Origin: Lytechinus variegatus
Taxonomy: Eukaryota > Echinodermata > Echinoidea > Temnopleuroida > Toxopneustidae
DNA length: 64,000 nucleotides
Direction of reading: 5' to 3'
Assembly: GCF_018143015.1 (NCBI RefSeq)
Contig: NC_054756.1
Span: 19,613,361 to 19,677,360, forward strand
The translations under genes and the position numbers were made by a program. Shown piece after piece: positions 23,625-34,229 of this stretch; positions within the stretch are counted from its first letter, which is position 1; each line of letters opens with the position of its first letter. The notes beneath the pieces were generated by a model. That model did no database searches, had not been told where the DNA came from, and was given only the letters and a program-made list of their open reading frames with translations.

Positions 23625-24820
23625 ATCATGCGCCCCGGACAAAATATTCAATTGGCGCCCCAATATCGAGCACGGTTTCTGCGTGAACATCGATTCGGCG
23701 CCCCCCCCCCCCCCCGAGGATTAACATAAATTCTGCACACCTTTGCCAAACATCAATTCTGTGCCCCCCCCCCCCCCTCCCCTCGGTTGAACATAAATTC
23801 GGCACCTCTAAGTCGAACATCAATTCGGGACCCCTATATCGAACTTCAATTCGGTGTCCCTAGGTATAACATCAAGTCGGCGCCCCCTAGTGTGAATATC
23901 GATTTGGCACCCTAGTTAAGCAATACCCTCCCCCTATCTATATCGAAGATTGATTTGCCCCCCCCCCCCCCCGTTTGAACATAGATTTGGTGTTCCCCCT
24001 AGTGTGAACATCATTTTTACTCCCCTATGTTGAACATAAATTCGACACCCCCTATGTCGGCGCCCCCTAGTGTGAATATCGATTTGGCACCCTAGTTAAG
24101 CAATACCCTCCCCCTATCTATATCGAAGATTAATTTGCCCCCCCCCCCGTTTGAACATAGATTTGGTGTTCCCCCTAGTGTGAACATCATTTTTACTCCC
24201 CTATGTTGAACATAAATTCGACACCCCCTATGTTGAACATCAAGTCCCCCCCCCCTCCCTTGGTTGAAGATCAATTAGGCGCCCCAATCTTGAACATCAA
24301 TTAGACACCCCCTCCCCAGCCTGTACATTAATTTTGCTCCCCATATAATTCGGACACCAATTATGCCCCGCCCCACCCCCTTGTTTGAAGATCAAATTTG
24401 GGGTTCCTCTTGCTCAAACATCACCCCCCCCCCCCTACTTCGCACTTCGAACATCAATTTCGTGCCCCCTTTGTTTGAAAATAGTCGATTCGGCGCCCCC
24501 ATACTTCAAACATCAATTTGGCACCCCCCCCCCAGTTCGAACATCAATTTGGAGCCCCCAATTTCGAACATCAATTCTGCACCCCTCCCCCCCCCATACT
24601 TCGAACATCAACCACAACCACCCCCCCCCCCCCCCCTAGTTCGAACATCACTTATGGGCCCCAGGCCTCTAGCTCGAATATCAATTTGCCCTCCCCCACT
24701 TCAAACATCAATTTGGCGCCCTCTTAGTTTGAACATCAACTTGCATGGCGCCCCTAGTTCGAACATCGAATCGGTGACCCCCCCCCCCTAGTTCAAACAT
24801 CAAATCGGTGCCCCGGTCAA
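23625..24820. repeat. C-rich minisatellite, ~1.2 kb
   Basis: About thirty diverged copies of a unit of roughly 30-45 bp with the pattern TCGAACATCAATTTGGC followed by GCCCCCC and a C run of variable length. A higher-order block of about 180 bp (about 23878-24057) is repeated nearly exactly at about 24058-24235. The Pro/Asn/Ile-rich frames on the + strand and the Gly-rich frames on the - strand are by-products of the repeat. Confidence 0.93.
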
Positions 24821-24839
24821 CAACATTTTTGCCCCTTCC

Positions 24840-25215
24840 TTCTTTATTTCCCCCGCGTTCTATATAATTTTTTTCTTTTCCTTTCCCTCTCTCCCCTATT
24901 TCTTCTCTTACTTCCCCCCCCCCCCCCCCTCTTTCTCACTTTTTTCTCTTCTTTCCCTTCTTCCTCTCCCTTTTTTTCTTCTCTTTCTTTCTCCCTTTTT
25001 CTCTTTTTTTTTCTTTCTTCCCCTTTCCTCTCTTTTTTTTCTTCCTTCCCTCCGCTTCCTCTTTCTTTTTACTTCTCTTTTCCCCATTTTCCTCTCTTAT
25101 TTTTTCTTTTCTTCTTCTTTCCTTCCCCTCTTTTCTTTTTTCTGTTCTTTTCTAAATTCCTTCTTTTCCTCTCTCTTTGCTTCTCTTCCTTTCCCCCTCC
25201 TCTTCCCTTCTTATG
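24840..25215. repeat. Polypyrimidine tract
   Basis: About 375 bp of almost pure C and T on the + strand, with a run of C (about 24916-24928), directly following the minisatellite. This is the kind of sequence that can form triplex or other non-B DNA. No gene. Confidence 0.9.
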
Positions 25216-25715
25216 AGCGGGGGGGGCAAGGCCCCTTTGGCCCTCTTCATGGAGCCCCGCCGGTGCGACGTTCCCGGGGGGGGGGCAGTAAAATGTAATA
25301 TTGTACACATGCGTGAACAAATTGTTTCCAAACGCCCCTAAACGAGTTTTTCTCTCTGTGCAAAATGCCCCCTAAACACGTTTTTCGCGGGCTGCATTTA
25401 CACATTTTGAATCCCAAATAAGTTGTTGCCAAAATATGACCCCTTAACAAGTTTTCTCGTTTCCCAGGACCGTTCCCAGGGGCCTGGTTGCACCCGGGAA
25501 TAACCATAACCCAAAGCCTCACCGGGCCAAAGCATTATGTCCGGCGCATCGTGTGCAGTTATATTGAGGGACGTCCATACATGAATGCATGTATAAATCG
25601 TGTTGCCATACGTACGATTTGTCGATCTGACTCAAGACTGGTAAGCTTACAATAATAATTATGATTGTTTATCATGCATGTAATCCTCATTTTATTATTA
25701 AAAAAATAGACATGA

Positions 25716-25902
25716 AATGAAATACTCAGAAAATTTGCTTTACCCAATTGATCATGGGCACGGAATACTGGTAGACGGAATTGAGGTCAAAGAGGCGTAT
25801 AGCACGCCGAGTGTACAGCATATTGTTGCTGAAAGACTATACGTTACTGTACAGTGCCCAACATTATGGACCCGACTCGCAATGGTTTCTAAACCATTGT
25901 AG
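25716..25902 (+). other. Unassigned open frame, 61 codons
   Basis: An open frame of fairly ordinary composition, containing PIDHGHGILVDGIEVKEAY. It is preceded by an AT-rich stretch with an AG (about 25708) and ended by a TAG. I do not recognise a family. It lies 0.3 kb before a decayed segment shared with 55.9 kb, so it could be a remnant exon of a lost gene. Support is weak. Confidence 0.2.
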
Positions 25903-26149
25903 TGATACGACAATATAAGGGAAACAACAATATTATGTAGACATTGCCCCATTCATAATTTGTACGCATGGAGATTTTAGACACTCTTTACACTGCCAAT
26001 GGATCTTAAAATAAATGGACACTCTCAAAGATTAACATTATACGTGCATTTTAATGAGGACATGCACGTGTTTCGACAATAGCGAACACCGAAGGCGTAT
26101 TGATCATTTACAAAGAAATAGTTTTCCTAGTCTTTTTTTTATTGTTGAT

Positions 26150-26490
26150 GTCCTGTTTAGGAATATGTCTTTCCATCAACATGCTCAAAATTTGGAGCAG
26201 CAAAAGTGAGAAGTAGACGATTTTTCTTTTCATTCCTTGAATACTCACAAATAATGATTAGCAATAACAATACTGAAAGGTACACAAACTCTTCTACACG
26301 CTATGTCTCTGTGAAATATTAGCAGAGAACTTGGGGAAATGGGAGTATAAATGATCAGAAATCTTACAAAACATTGTCTCTTTCTTACAATAAGGTATAT
26401 TTTTTCCCAATGGGACACACAGAACTACATTTACCAATTGTGATTCAGAAATGCACATTGATTTTTCAGGATTTAATTGCTTTGTTTGTT
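26150..26490 (+). pseudogene. Decayed copy of the coding-like segment at 55963-56241
   Basis: It aligns with 55950-56245 over its length. Shared landmarks are an AG preceded by CTGTTT, ATCAACATGCT, TTTGGAGCAGCAAA, AGACGATTTTT, CTTGGG.AAATGG and a final TGCACATTGATTTT. The equivalent frame is open for only about 16 codons and is then interrupted twice within the next dozen codons, so it cannot encode the same product. It lies 1.8 kb upstream of SDR copy 1, as the 56-kb copy lies 1.6 kb upstream of SDR copy 3. Confidence 0.5.
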
Positions 26491-26499
26491 TCACCTTCG

Positions 26500-28265
26500 G
26501 TAACAACACGGACCGCTTCTTTCAAATCATAACATAATTCACGGGGGTCATCATAGTAAACATGAAGAGAATGATTATTCAGATAACAATGGCAGTAATA
26601 TAGGAAATCCGATGAATGTCTGTCTCTTTGTCGGTTAGTAACTGGACTTTATTCCTTGTTATCTCCTGGATTCGTATATGCAGTCGTACATACTTTTGGG
26701 TTGAACGAAACATGGCAGTGGGCTGTATTGGCCCTCCTACCCCCCCCCCCCTGAAGTAGGGGAATAAACATTAAAAAATAAGACGAAGGGGGAAAAAGGG
26801 AGAACTTGGAACGCGTGGGTAGTGTGATTCTATCGTACCAATTATTTATTTAAAAATGATTATCATCCTTATAAGGTGGTCTTCAGTCCCTCTCACCTTT
26901 AGGTTTATGTCACCCCTGTTCGTATCGCATCACATCGATTATTACGTCATAAATAGGCGACTGACAAGAAAACTTTACAAAGTCTTTACTAAAGGGGGTT
27001 AGGAGGAATTTATTTTACTATACCTTGATTTGCCAAAAGTTATATTATGTTATTAAAATGAAACTGTACAACTTGGTCGGATCATCAAACGGTTGTTGGG
27101 GTTGGAGTGAGTTAATATCAATTTCATTATATCAATACCATTATATGCTCAGGCACGAATCCATGCCAAAATCTGTATTGTGTGTTTCGTTTAATGAGGA
27201 ATGTCATCCGGTTGTGAAGTGATAACCTTTGCGTGAATGGGTCTTTATTCAAACATTATTGTCGGTATTGATTAATAAATTCAGATATAGTTTTTTTTTA
27301 GTGTTACATAGACCAATTCAATGGTATTTTCCAAATCCTAAATAAAGTTGGTTACCCCCCCCCCCCCCCATCTCGTACAAGACCTGTTGGTGATAATGCG
27401 CCCTCTTATGTCGATGGAGCCATGGAAGGAATGCTGACATCAAAAAAATACGCCCGGACTCTTGCCATCAAACATCAATCCCCTCCCCCAAACACACACA
27501 CCCTCCCATACACATACACTCACACATCAACTATTTTGTTGAAAGCATTATTGAATTAGTTAGCTGTATACGTTGGGGTGAAAAGATTTCTGCATTCAGT
27601 AAATCTGTTGAATCACGCATGAAAGAACAATTTTTGGTATTATGGCAAATTAAAGAAATAACAAAAAGAGTACTCGGTGCGTGCAAGTGCAAGAGGTGAA
27701 GGCTAAAAGCAATGAATAAAGAATCCGTATACAGTCATGTTCACTATTGTGTAACAATCAGACTCGGGGCCGGTGCGTTAATTAGTCATCGTCATCAAAA
27801 TTAGTGGTTTTAAAAGTCCTTGAATCTATAGATATAGCTTTATTTGCCCAATTGTTGTGTAAAACTATAGGGTTGAAAAGATAATTAAAAAATGAAATGC
27901 ATTTCAATAAAATAGAAAACCAACCGTAAATAGGTTAGAAATGCTTTTCTATTGTTTCATGACATTATTGTACCTTAAATAACAGAATATACATCATGGA
28001 GAAAAGGTAGAGTTATAGCAAAAAAAATTATCAACTGACTGGAGCCTCGGAAGAACATACACCCTGCCCCCCCCCCACACACACACACAAACACTCACAC
28101 CAACGCACACACATACCTGCATCCATTTCTCTCTTCCTGTCACTCTCTTCGCTCTTCACCACCCCCCCCCCCCCCCCCCCACTTCAACATGTCTTCTGTG
28201 CCTATATTATCTCTTTGTTCTTATTTATACCTAAAGAATATACGTTTGACCGACTCACTGCATCC
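26500..28265. other. Upstream region of SDR copy 1, no gene seen
   Basis: AT-rich, with poly-C runs (26741-26751, 27355-27369, 28067-28078, 28162-28180) and CA-rich simple sequence near 27495-27530 and 28078-28115. No convincing TATA box close to the start codon at 28268 was found, unlike copies 2 and 3. A TTATTTATACC word near 28220 is a weak candidate. Confidence 0.5.
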
Positions 28266-28267
28266 CA

Positions 28268-28532
28268 ATGGCTCCTCAAATCGTTCTTATGACCGGGTGT
28301 TCAGCAGGCATCGGTCTGGCGACAGCCAAACGTCTTGCTCTGGACATAGATCAGCGTTACATCGTCATAGCCTCCGTCATCGCCATGTCGGAAAAGGCGA
28401 ATCTCGTGGCCGCCGTAGGGGGCTCCCTGAATAAAACAATTTTTATCAGGGAGTTGGATGTTACAAACGATACCAACATTTCCGACGTAGTTCGTGACGT
28501 CATCAGAGAACACGGCAGGATTGATATATTAA
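28268..28532 (+). CDS. SDR copy 1 (HSD17B1/RDH8-like), exon 1: Rossmann N-terminus
   Basis: Copy 1 of a tandem trio of short-chain dehydrogenase/reductase genes related to 17-beta-hydroxysteroid dehydrogenase 1 and retinol dehydrogenase 8, which interconvert keto and hydroxy groups on steroids or retinoids. Exon 1 (265 bp) opens at the ATG before APQIVLMTGCSAGIG, the TGxxxGIG cofactor motif at about residues 8-15. It goes on through ELDVTN (adenine-binding Asp) and ends phase 1 after HGRIDIL at a GTAAGT donor. The complete gene is 265+180+94+328 bp, 288 residues, typical for the family. Where HSD17B1 has TLRD, with an Arg that contacts the NADP phosphate, this protein has SVIAMSEK, so cofactor preference may differ. 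Substrate is unknown. Confidence 0.92.
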
Positions 28533-28687
28533 GTAAGTGGCCTAGCTCAACGATACTAAGACCTCATGCCTCGTGCGGTTAATGTCCAAACGATTTATTA
28601 CAAGAAGGGAATGCTAAATTTTATCAAGGCATTCCAGTCAAAAGTAAAGTAGTCGGAAACAACAGCAGCAACGAGTAGAAATAGTCA

Positions 28688-28698
28688 TAGTAGTAGTA

Positions 28699-28752
<54 letters not shown>
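28688..28752. repeat. (TAG)n microsatellite
   Basis: About 20 tandem TAG/GTA triplets in intron 1 of SDR copy 1. Confidence 0.95.
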
Positions 28753-29134
28753 CAGAAGTAATGGTGGTGAAATGAGGAGGTATTTCGGCGTCAGCGCTAA
28801 GGATTATCTTTTATCCCCCCCCCCAAAAAAAAGACAATCCTCCGCGCTGACTCCCACGAGGAGGTGTAGTAGTTCATAATGATAATAGTGATAATATGCG
28901 AAGGATTCTCCCCTGTTTCCATTCCATTTCATCTATTTATTTCAACACCAGACATTTTCAGCAATAGCTGTTGTCCAATAGTTTCCTGCATGTTGACCTG
29001 GGAAGAAGAACGTTCATATTTCGAGTAATTAGCCAATGCGCCATTTCTCATCCATCTTTACTTTTTGTTAGATTTGATTTAACATTTTGTGCATACCTTA
29101 TTTGAATTCGTTTCCTCTTTCTCCCGCTTTACAG

Positions 29135-29314
29135 TTAGTGTTGCTGGAGTCGGATTCGTTGAAATTCCCGAAAGGGTCACGCGGGAGCAGATCGACAAAA
29201 TTTTCAGCGTTAATACTATTGGACCAATAAGGCTAGCTCAGGCGGTCTTGCCTCACATGAAAAAGAGAAGAGCGGGTAGAATTGTCATTGTATCGAGTGA
29301 CATGTCTAGGCAAG
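29135..29314 (+). CDS. SDR copy 1, exon 2: NNAG region and catalytic Ser
   Basis: 180 bp, phase 1-1. The acceptor TTTACAG ends at 29134 and the donor is GTAAGA. The junction codon gives I-SVAGVG, so the usual NNAG motif reads SVAG here. It continues through FSVNTIGPIRLAQAVLPHMK, the N-containing active-site helix with the structural/catalytic Asn of SDRs, then GRIVIVSS with the catalytic Ser as the second Ser, and DMSRQG. Both the spacing and the helix match HSD17B1. Confidence 0.92.
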
Positions 29315-29664
29315 GTAAGATATGTTCTTCCACCCCCCCCCCCCCCCCTTCTCCACCCCTTCTTTCCAGCGTCCATTTTCATTCACTTGCTGCTGACAGA
29401 CGGGTGGTAGCTCGCACTAGTGTTCCTTATGATTTATATTTGTATGCGCGTACCAATTATTCGACGCGCACACATTACCGCTTGTCTACCAGTATTGCTG
29501 TTGTTTTTTTTACGTATATGTATTATTCAACTTGTTCTTTACTCTACAAACTCTTTAACTTGTAGTATCGCATCCATTTACTATTTCGCTTTCTCTAATT
29601 TTCTCCCTCCCATCTATTTAATTCAAATGGCATTCGGTTCTTTTATTTCCTTTTCCATTTGCAG

Positions 29665-29758
29665 CTTGGCCATACTTCGATCTTTACTGCGCAACAAAGT
29701 TCGGTGTTGAGGGGTTTTTCGAAGCTCTGGCATCCAGCGTGAGAGCTTTTAACATTAG
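29665..29758 (+). CDS. SDR copy 1, exon 3: catalytic YxxxK
   Basis: 94 bp, from phase 1 to phase 2. The acceptor TTTGCAG ends at 29664 and the donor is GTGAGG. It encodes AWPYFDLYCATKFGVEGFFE with the YCATK catalytic Tyr and Lys, followed by the helix ALASSVRAFNIR. The wording matches the YCASKFAxEG signature of HSD17B1/RDH8 better than that of other SDR families. Confidence 0.93.
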
Positions 29759-29819
29759 GTGAGGATTATATCATAGCGCTATTACATGATTATATATTAC
29801 CCACTAGAAAATATTTCTA

Positions 29820-30030
29820 CCGGACATGTAGGTTGGAGCAGGGGACTTGTGTAGAATGGTTAAGCGAAATTTCTTCTTTAAAACAATTCAGACTTCAGAA
29901 CCAGTTGCTATAGTTCATGGTGTAAAGAGTTAGGTCTGGGAAACCCCGATCGTAGAGTCCTGTTTGAACCCTGGACTTTCCACTAGATCTAAATGCGCAT
30001 AATGGAAGAGTAACGTGTTTCAAGAAACGC
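29820..30030. other. Intron 3 of SDR copy 1, no clear element
   Basis: A GTTTGAACCC word at about 29968 resembles a tRNA B box, but no matching A box or fold was found, so this is not called as an RNA gene or SINE. Confidence 0.3.
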
Positions 30031-30169
30031 ATTTAAAGGATTGACGTAGTTTTTGACTTGACATTTTTTAGGCATCAGCTAGTGTTCAACAGAAAAACGA
30101 TTTAAATTGTACGAAATTGTGTGTTCATGATGCTATCATACGTTATCCAATTTCCTTTTTTATTTATAG

Positions 30170-30497
30170 GGTGTGTCTAGTGGAGCCAGGCCCGATCACT
30201 ACCGGGCTTTTGGATAGTCTACAAAATGACTTGCAGAAACTGATAAACGACAAAACGGTAGATGACATCGAACTCCGCCAGCTTCTTGGCCTGAATCGAG
30301 ACTTGTCTGACATGGAGAGAACCCGCAGCGCGGAAGATGTCGCAGTGGACTTGACCACGCGATGTTTAGACGTCGACGAACCAGTACTTCGACATCTACT
30401 TCTTGATGATAAATTCATGAGTGCTACCCGAGAAGCGTTGGCGGACCTTACAGGAGAGAGTACGGTTGCATTCATGCGCAAACAACTTGGACATTGA
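30170..30497 (+). CDS. SDR copy 1, exon 4: C-terminal substrate-binding part
   Basis: 328 bp, start phase 2, acceptor TTTATAG ending at 30169, stop TGA at 30495-30497. It opens VCLVEPGPITTGLL, the standard PG motif and following loop. It then has a charged variable region and SAEDVAVDLTTRC...PVLRHLLLD, which corresponds to the EEVAEVFLTAL...PTLRYF region of HSD17B1. The protein ends without a membrane anchor or C-terminal lipidation motif. Confidence 0.9.
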
Positions 30498-30791
30498 ACG
30501 ATGCATGAGAATGTTCTCACTCCAAGCAGTGATCAAGATGCGGAAAATCAGGGCTTCATACGAACCTGCGCAGGGTTACATAAATTTGAGACCGAGTACG
30601 CGAATTATGGGAGCGCCCTGCGTACTCGTATTGTTCCTCTGCGCATAATCGATGTTGACAAATATATCGCAAAATTTGGGAATGACGTCAGTTTTACGTA
30701 TGTACGTAGTCTTACGTTGGCATTTTCTTTTCTTCCTGGGAACCTTTTTAAATACAGCACGAATCAAATTAAGTACTTTTTTATGAGACCT

Positions 30792-30960
30792 GGCGGTGTT
30801 TCATGAAAGTTGTCAGCGCTGAATAAATTGTAGTGCTGACAATGTCAGTGAAATCCTTTTATTTTGATTGGCTGAAAGACACTGGCCTCTGACTTTTGCT
30901 ACGGTAACTGTCGGAGAAAGACAAGTTGTCAGTGTCGACAACTTTCATGAAACGGTCCCC
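30792..30960. mobile_element. Palindromic MITE carrying the SDR copy 1 poly(A) signal
   Basis: The ends GGTGTTTCATGAAAGTTGTC and the inverse GACAACTTTCATGAAACGGT pair over about 25 bp. GCTGACA/TGTCAG words are repeated inside. AATAAA at 30822-30827 lies inside the element. It is the first canonical signal after the stop codon of SDR copy 1 (325 bp downstream). Confidence 0.78.
30822..30827 (+). other. Candidate polyadenylation signal, SDR copy 1
   Basis: AATAAA inside the MITE at 30792-30960. No AATAAA or ATTAAA occurs between the stop codon at 30497 and this point. Confidence 0.5.
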
Positions 30961-31103
30961 TATTCATGATAGAACCACTCTTTTGTGAACTTTGCCAAAA
31001 GATTACATAATCATTATTTACGAAAATATAGGCCTGGAGTAGTAGTAAAATTTTATTTTACTTTCAGTGAATTACATAAAGCAGCCCAAAGGGCTGAATA
31101 ACA

Positions 31104-31587
31104 TGCACTCTGAAAAGTATTGGGTAAAAGTGCCCCATGGGGATAATTATGTGTCCAACCAACATTGGGCGTTTTTATTCTTACCCAGTGTGATGAAAAT
31201 TTTGCCCATTCGAAAGTAATTGCTGCTTATTTTTCAACCTTACTGGACATCATGCTTCCCTCATTAGGTCAAATACTGCCCAGATTGGTTAGACACATAC
31301 ACTGTAAAAACTGTGGTGTTAAAACTGACACCAATTGGTGTTAATAGAGGACCACAACCTGAGGTGTTAAAATTACACCCTTGAGATTGAACATAACACC
31401 AGAGAGTGAAAATGTAACAACCATAGGTGTTGTAATGACACCTATAGGTGTAAAACTAACACCACCAATTCGACACCGGTGTAAAATAGCTGGTGTAGTC
31501 CTCTATGTACACTGGTTAACACCACAGTTTTGTTGTGTAATTACCCTCGTGTTGGTAGAAATTCTACCCAATATTTTTTACAGGGCA
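31104..31587. mobile_element. Palindromic element with a second MITE inserted
   Basis: The outer ends TGCACTCTGAAAAGTATTGG and the inverse of TGCCCTGTAAAAAATATTGG are mirrored (about 20 bp, some mismatches). The left arm contains GTGTCCAACCAACATTGGG and is the same family as 1100-1510. The middle is occupied by a distinct TA-flanked MITE (31300-31537), so the outer element is the older one. Confidence 0.7.
31300..31537. mobile_element. 238-bp MITE (GTGGTGTTAA family) with TA target duplication
   Basis: It starts CACTGTAAAAACTGTGGTGT and ends with an imperfect inverse ending in GTTGTG, flanked by TA at 31298-31299 and 31538-31539. Inside are many copies of GGTGT(T/A)AA and their inverses, which pair across the centre. 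Confidence 0.8.
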
Positions 31588-31589
31588 TT

Positions 31590-33510
31590 GTCAATGATTC
31601 AAATAACACTTAAATACAATTGATTAAATATATTTACATTCATCGAATCATGGTCGTTATAAATAACGAAGTTGAATATTGAGTTTCAAAAATAAAACAG
31701 GAGAAAAAGAAAAAGAGAGATGAAAAAGAAGGGTATTTTGGCGAGCGAGTGGAATGAGCGAACGCTGGTAAGCGTTTTTTTCTTCAAATCGTCGGTCAAA
31801 TTTGTCACCGCCGACGGAAAACCAGAAAGTATCATGGCCCAAAGATTTTCCCAGGGGTTGTTGCGTGTATTATTATCAATTGGCAGCACCCCTGGAATTC
31901 TGGGAGCCTAAATTTGAGAAATGTATTTTAAAAGACATTTTGTGTTGAAACCTTTATTTGCTGTCTTAGGACCAAAACGACCTTCAAATTGGAATGAAAA
32001 CTTTTTTTTCTTTTCATTATAACTTTAGTACCGTCCCCTTCAAAATGTTCCCAGGGTCCTGGAAAGCAGGCAGCAAACAAAAAAATCTCTCGTCTGTTAT
32101 TTTTTTCTATTCTATCAACGCCCCTGGGGCATGCATATCGTTAAGAGTAAAGAATTATATATAATACACTTTAACCCGTCAGATTATGTACAACTATAGG
32201 TCAGCAGAAAAGAAATATGAACAATAAGGGTCCTCAAATTTGCGACAAACTGACCAAAAATTCCAGTTCACTGCAAAGTCATGACAATAAACATCCATGA
32301 ATCAAAAATTCAAGGTCACTCGACCATTTATGTACCGTTTATTGAAGCATGGACCTACCTCAGAGTGGTAGGTCCATGATTGAAGAAACTACTAGTAGTA
32401 CCCACAATAGGACATGAATTAAATTTAATTTATCCTTTCGGAACAAAAAGCCTTTTTACTTGCCTCAACAAACCAGCAGATTCTGACCCATGGGGGAACC
32501 CAAACCTGATTTATCGCACGAATACTTATGTTTCCACCAAGAGAAGATACGTGATCTAAACTTTATTATCACGTCCCGTTTGTACAGCTAGGTTTAATGT
32601 CTACATTTGAACCGTGACTTTGACTGTAACTAAAACAAGACTTGTGTAAAGGACAAGTTCGAACCAATTAAAGAATTGATTTGAATGAAAAGGAAAAAAC
32701 CCAACAAGCATAACATTGCATATTTCATCAAAATTGGATCTTCTCTTTATTGAATATCAGCTTTCTAACGTTCCCCTCTGTTCCACCCTTTAATTTAGAA
32801 CAACACCTGCATACGTGTATTCGAGTTGGTATGTTGGTTGTGCGTAGTGTTTGTTTAAACTGAAATGGATGAAATAAATTGAAAAAAGTTCATTATTGAT
32901 TCTAGATAAAATAAAATGAACACAATAAAAATAGAATGGATCGTTCTGTGTCTTCTTCAAAAACTTTGTAAAGAAAATGGAAAATACCACGTCTCCCCTA
33001 TCTCTCTCCATCTCTCTCCCTCTCTCTCTCTCTCTCTCCCTTCTATTCATATTTATCCCCCCCCCCTCTATTATTCCCTTTTCTCAGTCGAATCTCTGCT
33101 TTTGAATAGATTTCCCTTCATATTTTCATCCTTCTACTTGCAATCTGGCATTATAGAATCGTTGTTTTGTACCTTTTTTTTATTATGAAAAATAAACCGC
33201 ACTGAAACTAAATCCACATTAAAGACATTATGACTCAGTATTCATGCACGCTCCGCCCCCTTATATTTACTAAGCAATCTGTTGATGTAGGAGTTGGGAG
33301 TAGTTCGTTTTATTCTTATTTAAATGCCAAAGGTACAAAAGACTCATAGTATGGTCCCACCTAGGTTACATAACAATCCAAAAATTCATTGTTTTTTTTT
33401 TTCTTGTTCTACCGCATGCCCCTTGGAAGCGGGTCAGCTTCGGCACCCCAAAGATTTTCTGGAAATTAGGTTGAATTGTTGTAATGTATACATTCTCCCC
33501 CTCATATCAC
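31590..33510. other. Intergenic DNA between SDR copies 1 and 2
   Basis: AT-rich, with a short CT microsatellite at about 33000-33040. I see no exon, RNA gene or clear element. Confidence 0.5.
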
Positions 33511-33519
33511 CCTTTTTAA

Positions 33520-34221
33520 CCCTATCTAGGCCGGGGGGCCTCGGAGCCCCCCCCCCCCCCCCCTCAACAAATCGCGCGAAATTTTGAGACCAATTTTGCG
33601 TCACCCGGGTACGTGGTTCCAATATTACGCAACATTATGTTAGTGCATGTCAGACCACAAATTGCTCAAAAAACGTGATTCGTGTACAAAGTCAATGCAA
33701 ATTGTGTTTTCAACTAAAATTCATAAATGTAATATTATTTTTAGTTTTGCTGGTCTAAATGTATTTATTTTAGAATTTTTATGATCACAGAAGAGTCCCT
33801 AACAAATTTCATTGAAAAAAACAATGAAAAACAAAAGGTCCCAAAAAACTGAGAAGGAAATACATAAGAAATTGAAAACAAAACAATATAATACATAAGA
33901 AAATGATTTGATATCGCAATTTTTTTCTTGTACACTTGCTAAAAACACCACAAAGAGTTTCTATACCATGAATTAGTACATTTGGAGCTTTGTTTAGGGA
34001 GTTGGAGGAGAGTAAGATTTCGCATACTAATTACGCATAAATTAGCATATTCACTTAATAGCAATTCACATGAAATAAATTCTTGCAGATTATGTCCCAG
34101 GCAACCCGCGTGCCAATTTTCGGCGCGATCGCGTGGTCGACGACCGAGATCATAGGGGGGGGGCCTTTCAGCCCCCCCCCCCGGCCATATGAACTCCCAA
34201 AATACCCCGGCCTAGATAGGG
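33520..34221. mobile_element. TTAA-flanked non-autonomous element, 702 bp (piggyBac or Kolobok type)
   Basis: It begins CCCTATCTAGGCCGGGG and ends with the exact inverse CCCCGGCCTAGATAGGG. It is flanked on both sides by TTAA (33516-33519 and 34222-34225). TTAA target duplications are characteristic of piggyBac and Kolobok transposons, and the CCC start favours piggyBac. No transposase is present. Confidence 0.85.
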
Positions 34222-34229
34222 TTAAGCGA

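Noticed and set aside
24363-24791. 142-codon Pro/Asn-rich frame suggesting a repeat protein
   Set aside because: It is the minisatellite read in one frame. Unit lengths are not multiples of three and vary, so no repeat protein is maintained.
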